Below, in pieces: positions 35,586 to 46,240 of a stretch of DNA of 62,992 nt (its first letter is position 1; each line of letters opens with the position of its first letter). Under the pieces are notes generated by a model. It searched no databases. It worked only from the letters and a program-made list of their open reading frames with translations, and had not been told where the DNA came from. The DNA is from Zygnema cylindricum (lineage: Eukaryota > Streptophyta > Zygnematophyceae > Zygnematales > Zygnemataceae): assembly GCA_037447655.1 (NCBI GenBank), contig JBBHKE010002620.1, positions 189,389 through 252,380 on the forward strand. The letters are read 5' to 3'. The translations under genes were made by a program, and so were the position numbers.

Positions 35586-36242
35586 CAGAGGTCGCAAACG
35601 GTCAACCGAAACCGTGACCGACCGTTAACCGACTGCCCGCGCCGGATCCGGAACGGATTCGGTTGCCAAATTTTGAGGGCCGAGCGGTTGCGGTGGGTTG
35701 ATTCACCAGAAAAAAAAAACGGCCGGTTACGGTCGGTCAACCAAAAAACCAAAAAAAATGTTAACCGAAACTCGATTTCTTAGGACTAACCGTGCCCGCC
35801 CGTAACCGAAAAAGTACAAAATTAACTAATGTACGACGTATGAATAAGCCAAAAATTACGATTTGTCGCGTTCCCTTAGATTTGCGAAATGAATAGTGTA
35901 CTACCGTGTCAGATTTGCGACGCTTTGTCGCGTTCCCTAAGATTTGCGAAATGAATAGTGTTACTAACGTGTCAGATTTGCGACGCTAATCATGATGTCA
36001 CGTACTTCCACGATACCAAAGACGACAAAGTACAATAATGTTGGATTGTATGGACAATACAATTTTTTTTTTTTTTTTGTTTTTTGGTTGACCGACCGTA
36101 ACCGACCGTTTTTTTTTTCTGGTGAATCAACCGACCGCAACCGCCCGGCCCTCAAAATTTGGCAACCGAATCCGTTCCGGATCCGGCGCGGGCGGTCGGT
36201 TAACGGTCGGTCACGGTTTCGGTTGACCGTTTGCGACCTCTG
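35586..36242. mobile_element. fold-back hAT-like derivative
   Basis: Starts with the same CAGAGGTCGCAAACGG end as the nested element and finishes with its inverted copy at 36242, so both ends are of one type. The middle is a direct copy of 34530-34740. Probably a rearranged element sharing its right end with the outer cluster. Confidence 0.65.
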
Positions 36243-36476
36243 GAAGGCGGTGGGTGAGCCCAGAGAAAACTAGGTTTAATATCGCTAATGGTAATATCGT
36301 CTATACAAATGTTTGTATAAACTGAGCTGTCATAACGACGAAGACCAGGAATCCGATATCGTTTAAATCGCTGGTTTCAGACCGATACGCGCTACCCAAA
36401 TAATATGGACACCGGTTACTGCAGGTTTGAAACATGACCGACATTTTCGATGCTGCAAAAATCTAGAGTAGAGTTA

Positions 36477-37172
36477 GGGCGTGTCCCCATGTGTTCAAGT
36501 AAGGGTTTTTTTCCGTCGTTTACACAGAAAATGGGACTTCCTACTTTAAAATATTAGGCCGTACGAAAAATGGGCAAAAACTCAAATACATTTTGCATCA
36601 TCTTGGAACTTGAAAGGTACGGCGATTTGGCAGTATTATCATCGCGACCCACTTCCAGCTCATCTTCACACTTGCAATGAAATCAAATCGCGATCTGCTT
36701 TTAATCAAAATACTACCCTATTGACGAATAGAAATCTTGGGTTGCACGCGTCAAAAGTTTTCATTTGTTTTTTTGCAGTTGGGAGAATACACGAAAAAAA
36801 AATTGTTTGTCCGTTTGCTCATGTTGTCCACTTGTGGGCGTCTACAAATGTCATTTTGTAGACGTAGGCGATTGCTTATGTCGTTCACGTGTGGGCGTCA
36901 ACAAATGACAGTTGGCGTCGACAATTGTCCCAGTATGTCAAGAGCTCTTTGCGGCGTACAAATGTCCGCAGTTTGTTCCGAGACCGTCGGCGTCTACAAA
37001 TGTCAGCAGTTTGGGTTTCGCAAGTATTGGCGACGTGTACAGCTGCCACATATTCAAAATAATGAACGCGCAAGTAACGATTCACATAGGCACACTTTGA
37101 AAAGTACACCGTAAAATCAGCGCTAAATTCCAAAATAACGTTTCAAAATATCGGTTACATGGGGACACGCCC
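36477..37172. mobile_element. TTA-flanked element, GGGCGTG family, copy C
   Basis: 696 bp, ends GGGCGTGTCCCCATGT and ACATGGGGACACGCCC, perfect TTA duplications (36474-36476 and 37173-37175). Carries GGCGTCTACAAATGTC-type motifs at 36836-37010. Shorter than copies A and B; no transposase. Confidence 0.85.
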
Positions 37173-37175
37173 TTA

Positions 37176-38154
37176 CATTAGTCTTTTACTTGCAAAGAAT
37201 GATTGATGTTTGTCGCAACGTGGCTCGGGCAGAAATAACAGCTCCGAAGGAACAGGTGGACCACCGACTATTTCTCCTACTGTACGGAAACTGCGTCTAA
37301 TAATTCCCGAATTCACGCTGTGAGACGCTGCCCGGCAGGACGACCTGACACACATGCTATAAAAAACAAAGTTTATGACGTGGTTAAATATCTTTTCAAT
37401 TGGGGTAGCTACACGTGGACAGTAGCCTATTACAACTGTCAAAGTGTTTCATTTCTGCAGAGAATCTGAGAGAATCAAATCCTAAAGAGTCAGATTTGAT
37501 TTTAAGACTCGAATAAAATCTAGACCTATGGTCAAAACCCAGGAGCGTGGACTTTCCGTACGGATGTTGCACAAAATTAGACCATCGTTCAGGATATTCC
37601 CTGTAAAGTACGGCAGCAGAAATTTCGTTTTGAAACTACAGTACTGTACTTTACTGTACTGGAATGTCTTGTACTGTACTGTACTATACTATACACTTTT
37701 GGGAACCATTTTATGTACGGAATCTGTAGGAGACTTCCACGCGTCTAAAGTGAAACTGTCCGTACGGAGTGAGAAACTAACGCCAGAAAGTGGGAGATTG
37801 CGGTTTGTGAAAGCAAAAAAAATACTCCGTGTATTATTTTTACTTTTTAGCGTCAATGTTTTTTTCGTCACTTTTATCAACTTTTCTCCGTGCACACGTG
37901 TCGGACCTCCAAAAATAGCGTAAGAATATAACCTTTCATTTACAACCGTCGGATTACTCGTCCCAAGTGTGCACGTAGCAAGACATAAGTGGCAAAAAAA
38001 CAGTGACTCTAATAACGGTTTGCAGTGCACTCATCGTCTTAGTTTCTCAGACAGTTTCCAAAAAAAATTGAAGCCAATTACGAAGCGTAAGGGTTAAGAC
38101 TATACTAATTATAGCCTTTCCATTGGATTTCGAAGCTAAAAATCAGCATTAGTA
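37176..38154. other. intergenic, nothing coding
   Basis: CGTAC-rich, with a TACTG/TACAG pentamer run at 37640-37695. No coding ORF recognised. Confidence 0.4.
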
Positions 38155-38371
38155 CACCGTGTATCGCTATTAGTGTTAATGTTTTTTTTGCCACTTAAAA
38201 CATTTTTTCTCGTACACGCTTGTCGGATTGTGGATCTGACGGTTACGGTTGAAAGTTAAGATTTGCAGCTTCCGATTGGCGGTCTCAAATTGAAAATTGG
38301 ACAAGTGTGTACGGAGAAAAGATGTTTTAAATGGCGAAAAAAACATTAACACTAATAGTTAATACACGGTG
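38155..38371. mobile_element. TA-flanked MITE (CACCG family), 217 bp
   Basis: Ends CACCGTGTATCGCTATTAG and ACTAATAGTTAATACACGGTG, TA on both sides. The interior is close to the copy at 56740 (TGTCGGATTGTGGATCTGACG). Confidence 0.82.
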
Positions 38372-39487
38372 TAGTTGGCTTCAGATGTCTAGGTGGTGTG
38401 GCAATTGCGAGTTTTACCAAATATCATTATTTTCATTTGATTTTTACAGGCTAACCATAAAAATTGGTTGCCATCAACCTAAACATCTTAATCATTTGAT
38501 GAATTAAATGGAGCTTCAAAGGTATACAAACAACAATAGTTGATGTCCACTATGAAATGCTATGGGTGACCGTCAACATTAATTGGGATTGTCAACTTAA
38601 CCATAACATTTAATTAATTTAAACCATGAATTCCTATATTCGGAAACAACCCTGCTTGAAATCGCCATTATTTTATATTACTGTTCAAATTCCGAAACTA
38701 AAAATCAACATTAATATTGATAATCAGATTCTAAGGCTGAAAACTAACATAATAGTGTTGATCAAATTTCAATGCTAAAAAGTACCATTGTTTATGTTAC
38801 TGTTCAGATTTCAAAGCTCTATATCAATATTAATATTATTGATCAAATTTCAAGGGTGAAAATGAACATTGAGAGATTTTGTGGTGGCCACGGAGTTTCT
38901 TGTCGTATAGTTGCCAATCACCAACATTAATTGATGCGATGTCGGCCTTAAAATGCGCGAATGGGGATAAACGAAGGAATGGTTTAGATAACTCATTTGT
39001 CCCTATCATCTAAACTTTGCAGCTTAACTGGTATGGCAATTGCACTATAAAAAACTACCTCGGTTTCATGCCAATCCTACAATTCTGTGCACAATCGTAC
39101 CAACGATTCCGAAGAAAACTGTATGATGTGTACGATTGCTATTGTTTTATAATCAAAATGACAGTAAAACTTGTAAAATGTTATAACTCTGTGCGTTTCA
39201 ACATTCTCTCTCAATTGTGGATCCACCTTATCGCAATTTTTCATCAGTGTTTCATCAATTTTTTGTCATACCCACATGCATCTCGATGACATACACAACC
39301 GCAATAAAAAGTACTCAGTAGATTTATAATTCATCAAATTATTCTTACTCAAAAATAACCCATTTATTTCTCCTAACATGGTACAAATCTGACAAGAAAC
39401 TGTCACTATATGGTTTTAGAGTAAGCTTGCCGCGACCACACTATCTCGCTAACCCTATTTCTACCCATTGATTAAAAGATTGTTTTT
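38372..39487. other. 3' flank of the gene at 39488; ~40-bp degenerate repeat
   Basis: Around 38690-38880 are about five diverged units of a ~40-bp sequence (ATCAAATTTCAA-GCT-AAAA-TCAACATTAATATT). No coding ORF recognised; the minus-strand gene's 3' UTR must lie at the right end. Confidence 0.4.
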
Positions 39488-41621
39488 TTACAATTCACCA
39501 TTATTAAAGCGGTGAAGTAACTTCATATAGTCAAGGTTTTCACAAAAACTAGTTTCAAGGGATGTTTGTTGTTCAATACATTGTTGGGACGGAGGATAGG
39601 AGATATCCTCGTGTTCTTCAAAAATGTTATCTTCAATTTTTACATTTGGAATCGAATCTTGGGGTATGGAATCACAAAATTGGTGTGGAGGAAGAGTTTG
39701 TGAGATGTTCGGATAAGAAAGGTTGAGATTCTGGTTGCGTGAAATCTCCAAAAAAGAACTATACGGAGGAAAACTTGTGTTGGAGACAAGAGTTTGAGTG
39801 AGAGAAAAGTCGGAAAAAGAATTCGAGGACGGGAATTTGGTATTGGAAATGGGATCTCGGTCAACTGAAATAGCGGAAATTTCTGAAAAGGAATGGGATT
39901 TCGATAAACTTGTATGGAAATTGAGATTTGGATTGGTAGAGATGTCGGAGAAAGAGTTTGAGGTCGGGAAATCTCGGTCGGAAATTTCAAAACTTTTACT
40001 GACCGACGAAATTTGATCCTCTGATTCTGTCACCAATTGCTGAAGTTGAGACTGCAAAAGAAAAAGAAAAAAACAATGAGAAGGAGAAAAGAAAGGAGGA
40101 GAGAACAGAAACATCCCAAATAAAAAATTGAAAAAATTTCAGTTACGACAAACTGAAAACAGTAAACTGTGGGTTACTTGCAATGTGGGCATTGCTAATT
40201 TCTCTATTTCTCGAATCAGAAACGCACAAAAATTACTTTAAATAGTTATTGGCGACAATTTAATATCACTAACCAGAGATTAAAATACTACAAAACATAT
40301 ATTTTCGAGAAAAAAAAAGTCTGTTTGATTCAGTAATGGGAAAGCGATAATGTTGACGATGATCGTAAAAAACTGGTTATAATAATTGTATTCAAACCGA
40401 TGATAGTGATGATAGTAATAATGATAATATAAAAAAAACCAAGACAAAGCTTCCTCATAGGAACAAAAAAAAAAAAACAAAGGGAAAGAAGAATACCGAG
40501 AAAATACCTCTAATCTCTACAAAAATTAACAATAAATAGTAAAAACAAACGCGAATAAACGAACAAGTAAATAAACAACAAATAAAAAATGTTAGAATAA
40601 ACATAAGAAAGAAAAATAAACATACTCGGAAATAAGGCGATCCAATGCTCATTATATACGGTGTCGTCGGCAGTTCTACGGTCCTCAATTTTTCCGTTCC
40701 GTTGATCGGCAGTTTAAGAGATTTCTTCTTTTCCAAACTCATACTTTTCTTAACCGTCAAATTTTTAGGACTAAAACACTCCCCAAACTCCACCCAAGCT
40801 TTTTTCTTCTCCATTGTTTCAAAACCATCCACACTAATTCCCATCTCCTCCTCTCCCTTCCCTCCTCCAATCTTCCTCTGCCTCTTCCTCTCCCCCCCCA
40901 ATTCCGGAGAGCTCGATCTACCCCTTTTGCACCCATCCACGACCGCGAACAAATCTTCCTGCGACCGGGAACTCACAAAATCCGTACAATGCCCACAAAC
41001 CATAACATCCGTACAATCCGTACAATCACCCACTGGCAACGTGACACGTGGCACGATTTGCGCACCGACGTGGGACCAATCCTCTTCCGAGAATCCTCCT
41101 CCGGAAGTCACGGAGATCTCCCCGCGAGAAGTACACGTGGACAGTCTAGGAACCGTACAATCCGTACGATCCGCGACGGTACGGTCCGTACGGTCACCGC
41201 CTCGGGATTTCCGAAAGTACCCTTTCAGGATCGCGAGCCACTCGGAGGCGAATTTGTCCTCCCCTGCCGCGACGTGACCAGCCGCCACGTCATCATTTGC
41301 TGCCACGTGGCATGCCACGTCAGCGTCACATGTCACGCGTCTGACCGTATCCGTTGCCACGTCATCGAGTGGTACTGGGGAGTCTGCCACGTGTCTGCCT
41401 TCCTTCTCCAAGAAATCTTCTAAATAGGACACGTGTCCCAAGTGCTCCGGGAAATCCGCGCTTGCCACGTGTCCGTATATTTGCATCATATTCTGATGAG
41501 CTGTCCTCTCCATGGAGGAGGAGTCCGAAGGGGATGAGAGAGGGGAGGAGAGAGGGGAGGAGAGAGCTTGCCACGTGGCGGAAGAGCGACAAGAGGGAGA
41601 GGTGGAGAGAGAAGGCGACAT
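39488..41621 (-). CDS. hypothetical Ser-rich protein, possibly nuclear
   Basis: Two exons join in phase: 40626-41621 and 39488-40051 (519 residues), donor GTATGT and acceptor TTTTGCAG. I do not recognise the family. Residues 1-35 are Ser/Pro-rich; residues ~60-130 are His/Ala/Val/Asp-rich with CHVA and GHVA repeats; residues ~140-220 hold DRTDRT and DCTDCTD repeats; residues ~230-250 are a basic cluster (GCKRGRSSSPELGG, ERKRQRK) that could be a nuclear signal. Exon 2 encodes ~22-residue imperfect repeats around FPTSNSFSDIS and acidic C-terminal motifs. No signal peptide, membrane segment or catalytic motif. Open-frame length and a clean intron support it; the exon-1 DNA is unusually rich in CACGTG and CCGTAC, like the non-coding flanks, so a young gene is possible. 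Confidence 0.55.
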
Positions 41622-41714
41622 CGGCCGGTTTTGGATTTTTGCGGAGTTTGAGACGGAAGTGCGGGAATTCGGTGCTTTGTTTCGGGGAAATTTTGTCGTT
41701 TAGTGCATCACGTG
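41045..41714. promoter_or_regulatory. cluster of eight CACGTG boxes
   Basis: CACGTG at 41045, 41134, 41304, 41388, 41430, 41466, 41572 and 41709, most as GCCACGTG or CACGTGTC, plus several CCACGTCA. All but the last lie inside exon 1 of the minus-strand gene. Regulatory function is inferred. Confidence 0.45.
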
Positions 41715-42343
41715 GTTCCGAAAATGTCGGTGGCGCGGGAGAGTGACAGCCGCGGCGGCGATTCCTATTCGAGGAGGTTTTGGGCGGGAAACTTGAAAAG
41801 TACGCACGAAAAAAACGTACATAATTGTACAGATTGTACCCAGAGTACGGACAGCATGTCTAAGATACAGCGAATCTGTGCGGTTTTTGTGTCAGTTTTT
41901 CAGATGGCCATGTGGTTATACCGTACAGTGTAATGTCGGTGGCAAATCGACAAAATTTACGAGGGAGAACTGGGCGCCAAAATTCCCGGCGCGAATATTT
42001 GCGGAAAGTTAGAAAACGACAAAATATTGTTACGAGTGCAAAACGTTGTCGGTCAAGATAAGGTTAAGAAACGCAAAAAAGATTCGATGAAAAGAAACCT
42101 ACAAAAAATGTGGATAATCAGCAATATTTTGGAGTTTTCGTACAAAAAGTACAGAAGTACGATTTCAGTTGAAGTTTGCATCCAGCGTGAAGATTTGGAA
42201 AGGAATACGTACGGTTAAACAAAATCTACAGAATCTATGACCGTACAAATGTACCAAATCATTTTTGGATTTTATGTGACGGATTATGTAGGCTGGGATA
42301 AAGTACAGTACAAAAAAATATTTTGTTTTCTCGTTTATCTTTC
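41622..42343 (-). promoter_or_regulatory. upstream region of the gene ending at 41621
   Basis: 720 bp between the minus-strand start codon and the next element. It holds one CACGTG and many CGTAC motifs. No coding ORF recognised. TATA box and transcription start not identifiable. Confidence 0.35.
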
Positions 42344-42346
42344 TTA

Positions 42347-43986
42347 GAGCGTTGTTCCATTAGGCGGTCGCAGTAAACGTCAAAAAAACGTTTACTGGAG
42401 CCATCGTTCCATTGTGTCGGGTCAGTAACCAACATTTAATTTGCGTGGCACACCTTGATTGGATCCACGTAGTAGATGAATAAGATTTTGCTAATCTTCA
42501 AAGAATCTTTGACAGCAAATTGTGACCACATATTTGTACCAGCGAAGGTAAAAAGAGACTCGTACGACGTATTGAATGAAATATGTACGGGCGGACGAAA
42601 TTAAAGATTTGTAAAAGCGTACCAAAATGTCAGAATGGTTAGTGGATGGCAGCAGACGCTTAAAATAATATCCTCCGTCAAAGATTTTCTTGCTGCTTCC
42701 GGTGGCCTCGCATCCTCCCTGGCGGAAGGCACATGTCATATGCGACGTGTACCCACATGGTCGCGCGGTCGTCGTGGATATTTGTTCACTTTTCTACAAG
42801 GCGCGATGCTATACGTTCAGGCGCTTAGAATTGACCTACTCCGGGTCACTTGTTGCGAACTGGAAGGTTCAGCCGATAGCGTATCCGATTCTGCATCCGA
42901 CGGTCCACGTTTACGCCCATAACCGTGGAGAATCAATCACTCATTCAGGGTACGTCCCCATGTGTTAAAGTATCGACTTTATTTCGTCGTTTTCACCCAA
43001 AACGCAGTTCCGTACGAGAAAAACTTTAGCCGTACAAAAAAATCAAGTCTTGAAAAGTACAGCAAACGTCAAGTCGATACTTTGAATGTACTTCATGTTT
43101 GTCGTCATATTAACAAATTTTGGCGTATTCCTTTTTTCGACCCCCGGGCAAGAGAATCCAGCCAGTCAAAAAACTTTATCAAAAATCACCTCGCGAGGTG
43201 ATTTCAGAGAAAGTACCGCCCAAACAACGAATGCAAAACGGCCCACGCACGCGCCACTCGCGTGGAAAATTTTCGGACGAGGGAGAGCACTCGCTATTTT
43301 TCTCCCTGCCCGTCACGTGCATGTACGGAAAAAAATCTGCAGGGGTCTCCGGACCTCCACTTTCATTCATGGGTCCTTTGCAGAATTTTGCGTCGTCGTC
43401 GCTACTCCCCCCTCCCTCTCACACTATCGCTTTTATCTCTCACTTTTTAGAATGAGGCACGGCATTACTGGTATTAAATGAAAGATATTTAAAAAGTGAT
43501 TCTTTTGACTACCTTTATGTATATTTTTATGGCAAGTCGATTGTGAAAAGTCGGAAAAATGAAATCAGATAGCCATGGCAAAAAGTTCTTGAATTTTGTG
43601 ACGTCAACATTGTCACAAGTGAGCCTCGCGTCACACTGTCACAAAACCCTAAACATCTGCCATGTCACAAAATTACAAAAATCTAGACGTCTACAACCGT
43701 CGTTGTTTTTGTTGGCGTCACCGATTGTCGAAAGGTTCGTAGTCGTCGTCAATCGTCACAAAGTTGTACCTACGTCTACAACCGTCGCTTTTCAAAGTTT
43801 CGATTTCATTTTCGCACATAGGGACGCTTTTCAAAGTAGTACAGAACACTTCACTACAGTCCAAAATACTTTTTCAAAGTATCGTATGCTTGTTTTTCAG
43901 ACTACTTTTTTTTTGGGTACGGCACTGCACGAAACAGTACGACTTTCAGTAAACAACGGCATTTTTCCCCTAATGGAACATCACCC
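42347..43986. mobile_element. TTA-flanked element, GGGTAACCTTCC-like family, copy F
   Basis: 1640 bp, ends GAGCGTTGTTCCATTAGGCG and CCTAATGGAACATCACCC, with TTA at 42344-42346 and 43987-43989. An AAACGTCAAAAAAACGTTT stem lies near the left end. Copy D of the GGGCGTG family is nested within it. No transposase. Confidence 0.75.
42948..43884. mobile_element. GGGCGTG family, copy D, right end lost
   Basis: Left end GGGTACGTCCCCATGT, then sequence parallel to copy A including CCCCCGGGCAAGAGAATCCAG, the CTCCACTTTCATTCATGGGTCC block and GACGTCTACAACCGTCG. Similarity stops at about 43884 without the right inverted end. Nested in copy F. Confidence 0.7.
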
Positions 43987-43989
43987 TTA

Positions 43990-45284
43990 GGGTAACCTTC
44001 CATTAGGCGTTCCCGGTAATTGTACGATCACGTTTACCAGCAGTAATATTTGTAACATTCTTCCATCATGTCGTGCCAGTGAATCAAAAAATGGTTACGT
44101 GTTTGGTTGCGATTAATACCACGTCAGATCTTGTTGAGGCGGCCGGGAAAAATTAAAGTTTTGAAAAGTACAAAATCTCAACTGCGTATCTGTACGGGCG
44201 AACGCCGATTAAGATATCTAATAGCGTCACGCTAATGTACACCGCGCATCGTTATTAGTGTCAACGACACTAATTTGGGTTTTCTTAACATTTTGATTTT
44301 TTTCCTCAAATAGGATACATGATTTTAATTGTTCCTTGACGTTAATTAAGGTACCGTACAAAATAGCGTAAAGGACGAATTACAATAATATCTAAATAGT
44401 GTGATGTACGGTCGATGTCAGACCGTACATAAATGTACCTTTTTAAGTGAAATTTTTACAAAAAATGAGTTAAATCAGACGCATAGGATCGTGCGTTAAA
44501 AAAACGGGATTGTTCTGACACGTAAATTAGTCTTACATGTACGGATATTTAAATTTCACGACGGCGTACGATTTTCAATATTTTGTACGGATACATATAT
44601 TAATGTATATAATCGTACAACGAATATTGCATTTTTGTTGTTCCCAAATTAGCATAAATGCCGAAATTAGAATACATTTTTTTTTTTAAATCCTAATTAG
44701 CGTCAATGACGTTATATTTACTTCCACACTATTTAAACTTTGACACTAATAACGATGCGCGGTGTACCATCTGAACGTTCTTGTATTTGTCGTTGTTCCA
44801 ACTGCCACGAAAACCGTTGCAAAATGAAAATTTGTACAAATGTCCATGAATGTACCATTTTGTACATTTATGTATTAACGCTGTACCAGCGAAGGGGTGA
44901 CAGGATGTCCTACAACCAACATTTTGTCGTCGAATAGGGTGGCTATATTGTCAGACAGTACATGCCATTTGCCACATGTAAGTTTATAACTTCACGTCCG
45001 TCGTGGATCGACTCTGATTTTACAAGTGGACCAATACACGCGTCCAGTAAGCGTAGTGTCCTCCTGAGGACAAATGGAGGAGACTCGCCTGGTACTAGAT
45101 AGAAGGGGCGTTTGCGTCGAGAATTCAAAATCCGACGGTGGGAGTTTTCGCCAAAAAGTCTGGAGAATCTTAACAAATTTTTAGTAAACATCTTTTGTAA
45201 AAAAAAAAAAAACAATACGGCCTAATATGGAGGGGTACTTTCTCCGGTAAACAACCCCACTTTTCGCCTGAGGGAAGGTTACCC
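43990..45284. mobile_element. TTA-flanked element, GGGTAACCTTCC family, copy E
   Basis: 1295 bp, ends GGGTAACCTTCCATTAGGCG and CGCCTGAGGGAAGGTTACCC, perfect TTA duplications (43987-43989 and 45285-45287). It shares its left TTA with copy F, so the two abut. A CACCG-family MITE (44240-44764) is nested inside. No transposase recognised. Confidence 0.82.
44240..44764. mobile_element. TA-flanked MITE (CACCG family), 525 bp, nested
   Basis: Ends CACCGCGCATCGTTATTAG and CTAATAACGATGCGCGGTG, TA on both sides. The interior is AT-rich with TTAGCGT motifs. Nested in copy E. Confidence 0.85.
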
Positions 45285-45484
45285 TTATTTTAAAAACTAG
45301 GTTTTTTTTTGGTTGTAGGCTGGTGGCAGCAAGGCTCGTGGGACTTTTACCATATCTTATATTTTTTTCGAGCAGATAAATGTGAAAGTTTTTAAGAAAG
45401 TTTCCTCTTTATACTTTTTCATGTATGACGTCAGCATAGTGGCTTTCTAATTGGACATCGACCGCTCAAAAGAAAAACTAAAAT

Positions 45485-46240
45485 TATGAATTTCATAATT
45501 GTCACTCTAAGGCATAGATGTCCCGTGCGCATAATACGCACGAAACGAACGCGCGAATACTACGGAAGATACGCATTTAACGATGATGAAAATATTATAA
45601 AATGCGTACCTGACTACGTACCCGTGTTTTTCGTACATTTGCCTACTGTCTTCGTACATTTCATTACTTTTAGGGTTATTAAGGGGGGTTTGAGGAATTT
45701 TAGGGTACATTCTCGTGCATTCTCATATATTTCTATTAAGCAGCCAACTTTTATTCGTACATTTACATACAATGTCCGTATTTTTTCGTACTTTTGACGG
45801 TTATTATTTTGAGTGTTTAGGGTACATTTTCATACGTTTCCGTATATTTCAATTATACAGACTTACATCTTTTGTACATCTACGTACAACGCCCGTATAT
45901 TTCAATACTTTTAGGGTTATTGAAGGGGGGAATTTAGGGTGTTTAGGGTACTTCCCGTGCATTTCGTACATTCCGGTGAATTAAAGTACAACTGCCTTGC
46001 ATTATCCGTACTCTTAGGTTTTTTAGGGTGCACCTTTCGTACAATGCCGTACATTTCCATATGTTTCTCGTACGTTCTAGGATTTTTTAAGGATTTTTTA
46101 GGGATAAGGGGACGGTTTCCGTACGTTTTTGTACAGCGAAAACTAACGAACGGTATGAAAGTAACGAATACTACGTAAAAATAGTAAAAAAGTCGAAATC
46201 CGTACGAATAGGACAACTAGGCTCTAAGGGCTCAACTACA
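45485..46240. repeat. CGTACATTT-rich degenerate repeat
   Basis: TTCGTACATTT, CCGTATATTTC and TTTAGGGT units recur at irregular spacing for about 750 bases. Open frames on both strands follow the repeat and are not convincing genes. Confidence 0.5.

Larger units (their letters stand above)
34387..36242. mobile_element. compound hAT-like element cluster
   Basis: Begins CAGAGGTCGCAAAA and ends TTTGCGACCTCTG, flanked by a perfect 8-bp duplication GAAGGCGG (34379-34386 and 36243-36250). CAGRGGT-type ends plus an 8-bp duplication are the hallmark of hAT transposons. Inside are long inverted and direct repeats of CCGACCG/CGGTCGG-rich sequence and a second complete element (34909-35536). No transposase ORF; open frames rich in NRPFFFSGES-like sequence are repeat artefacts. 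Confidence 0.85.

Noticed and set aside
35992-36273. Frames with FFFSGESTDRNRP-like sequence in the hAT cluster
   Set aside because: They appear on both strands because the elements are inverted copies; no transposase motif.
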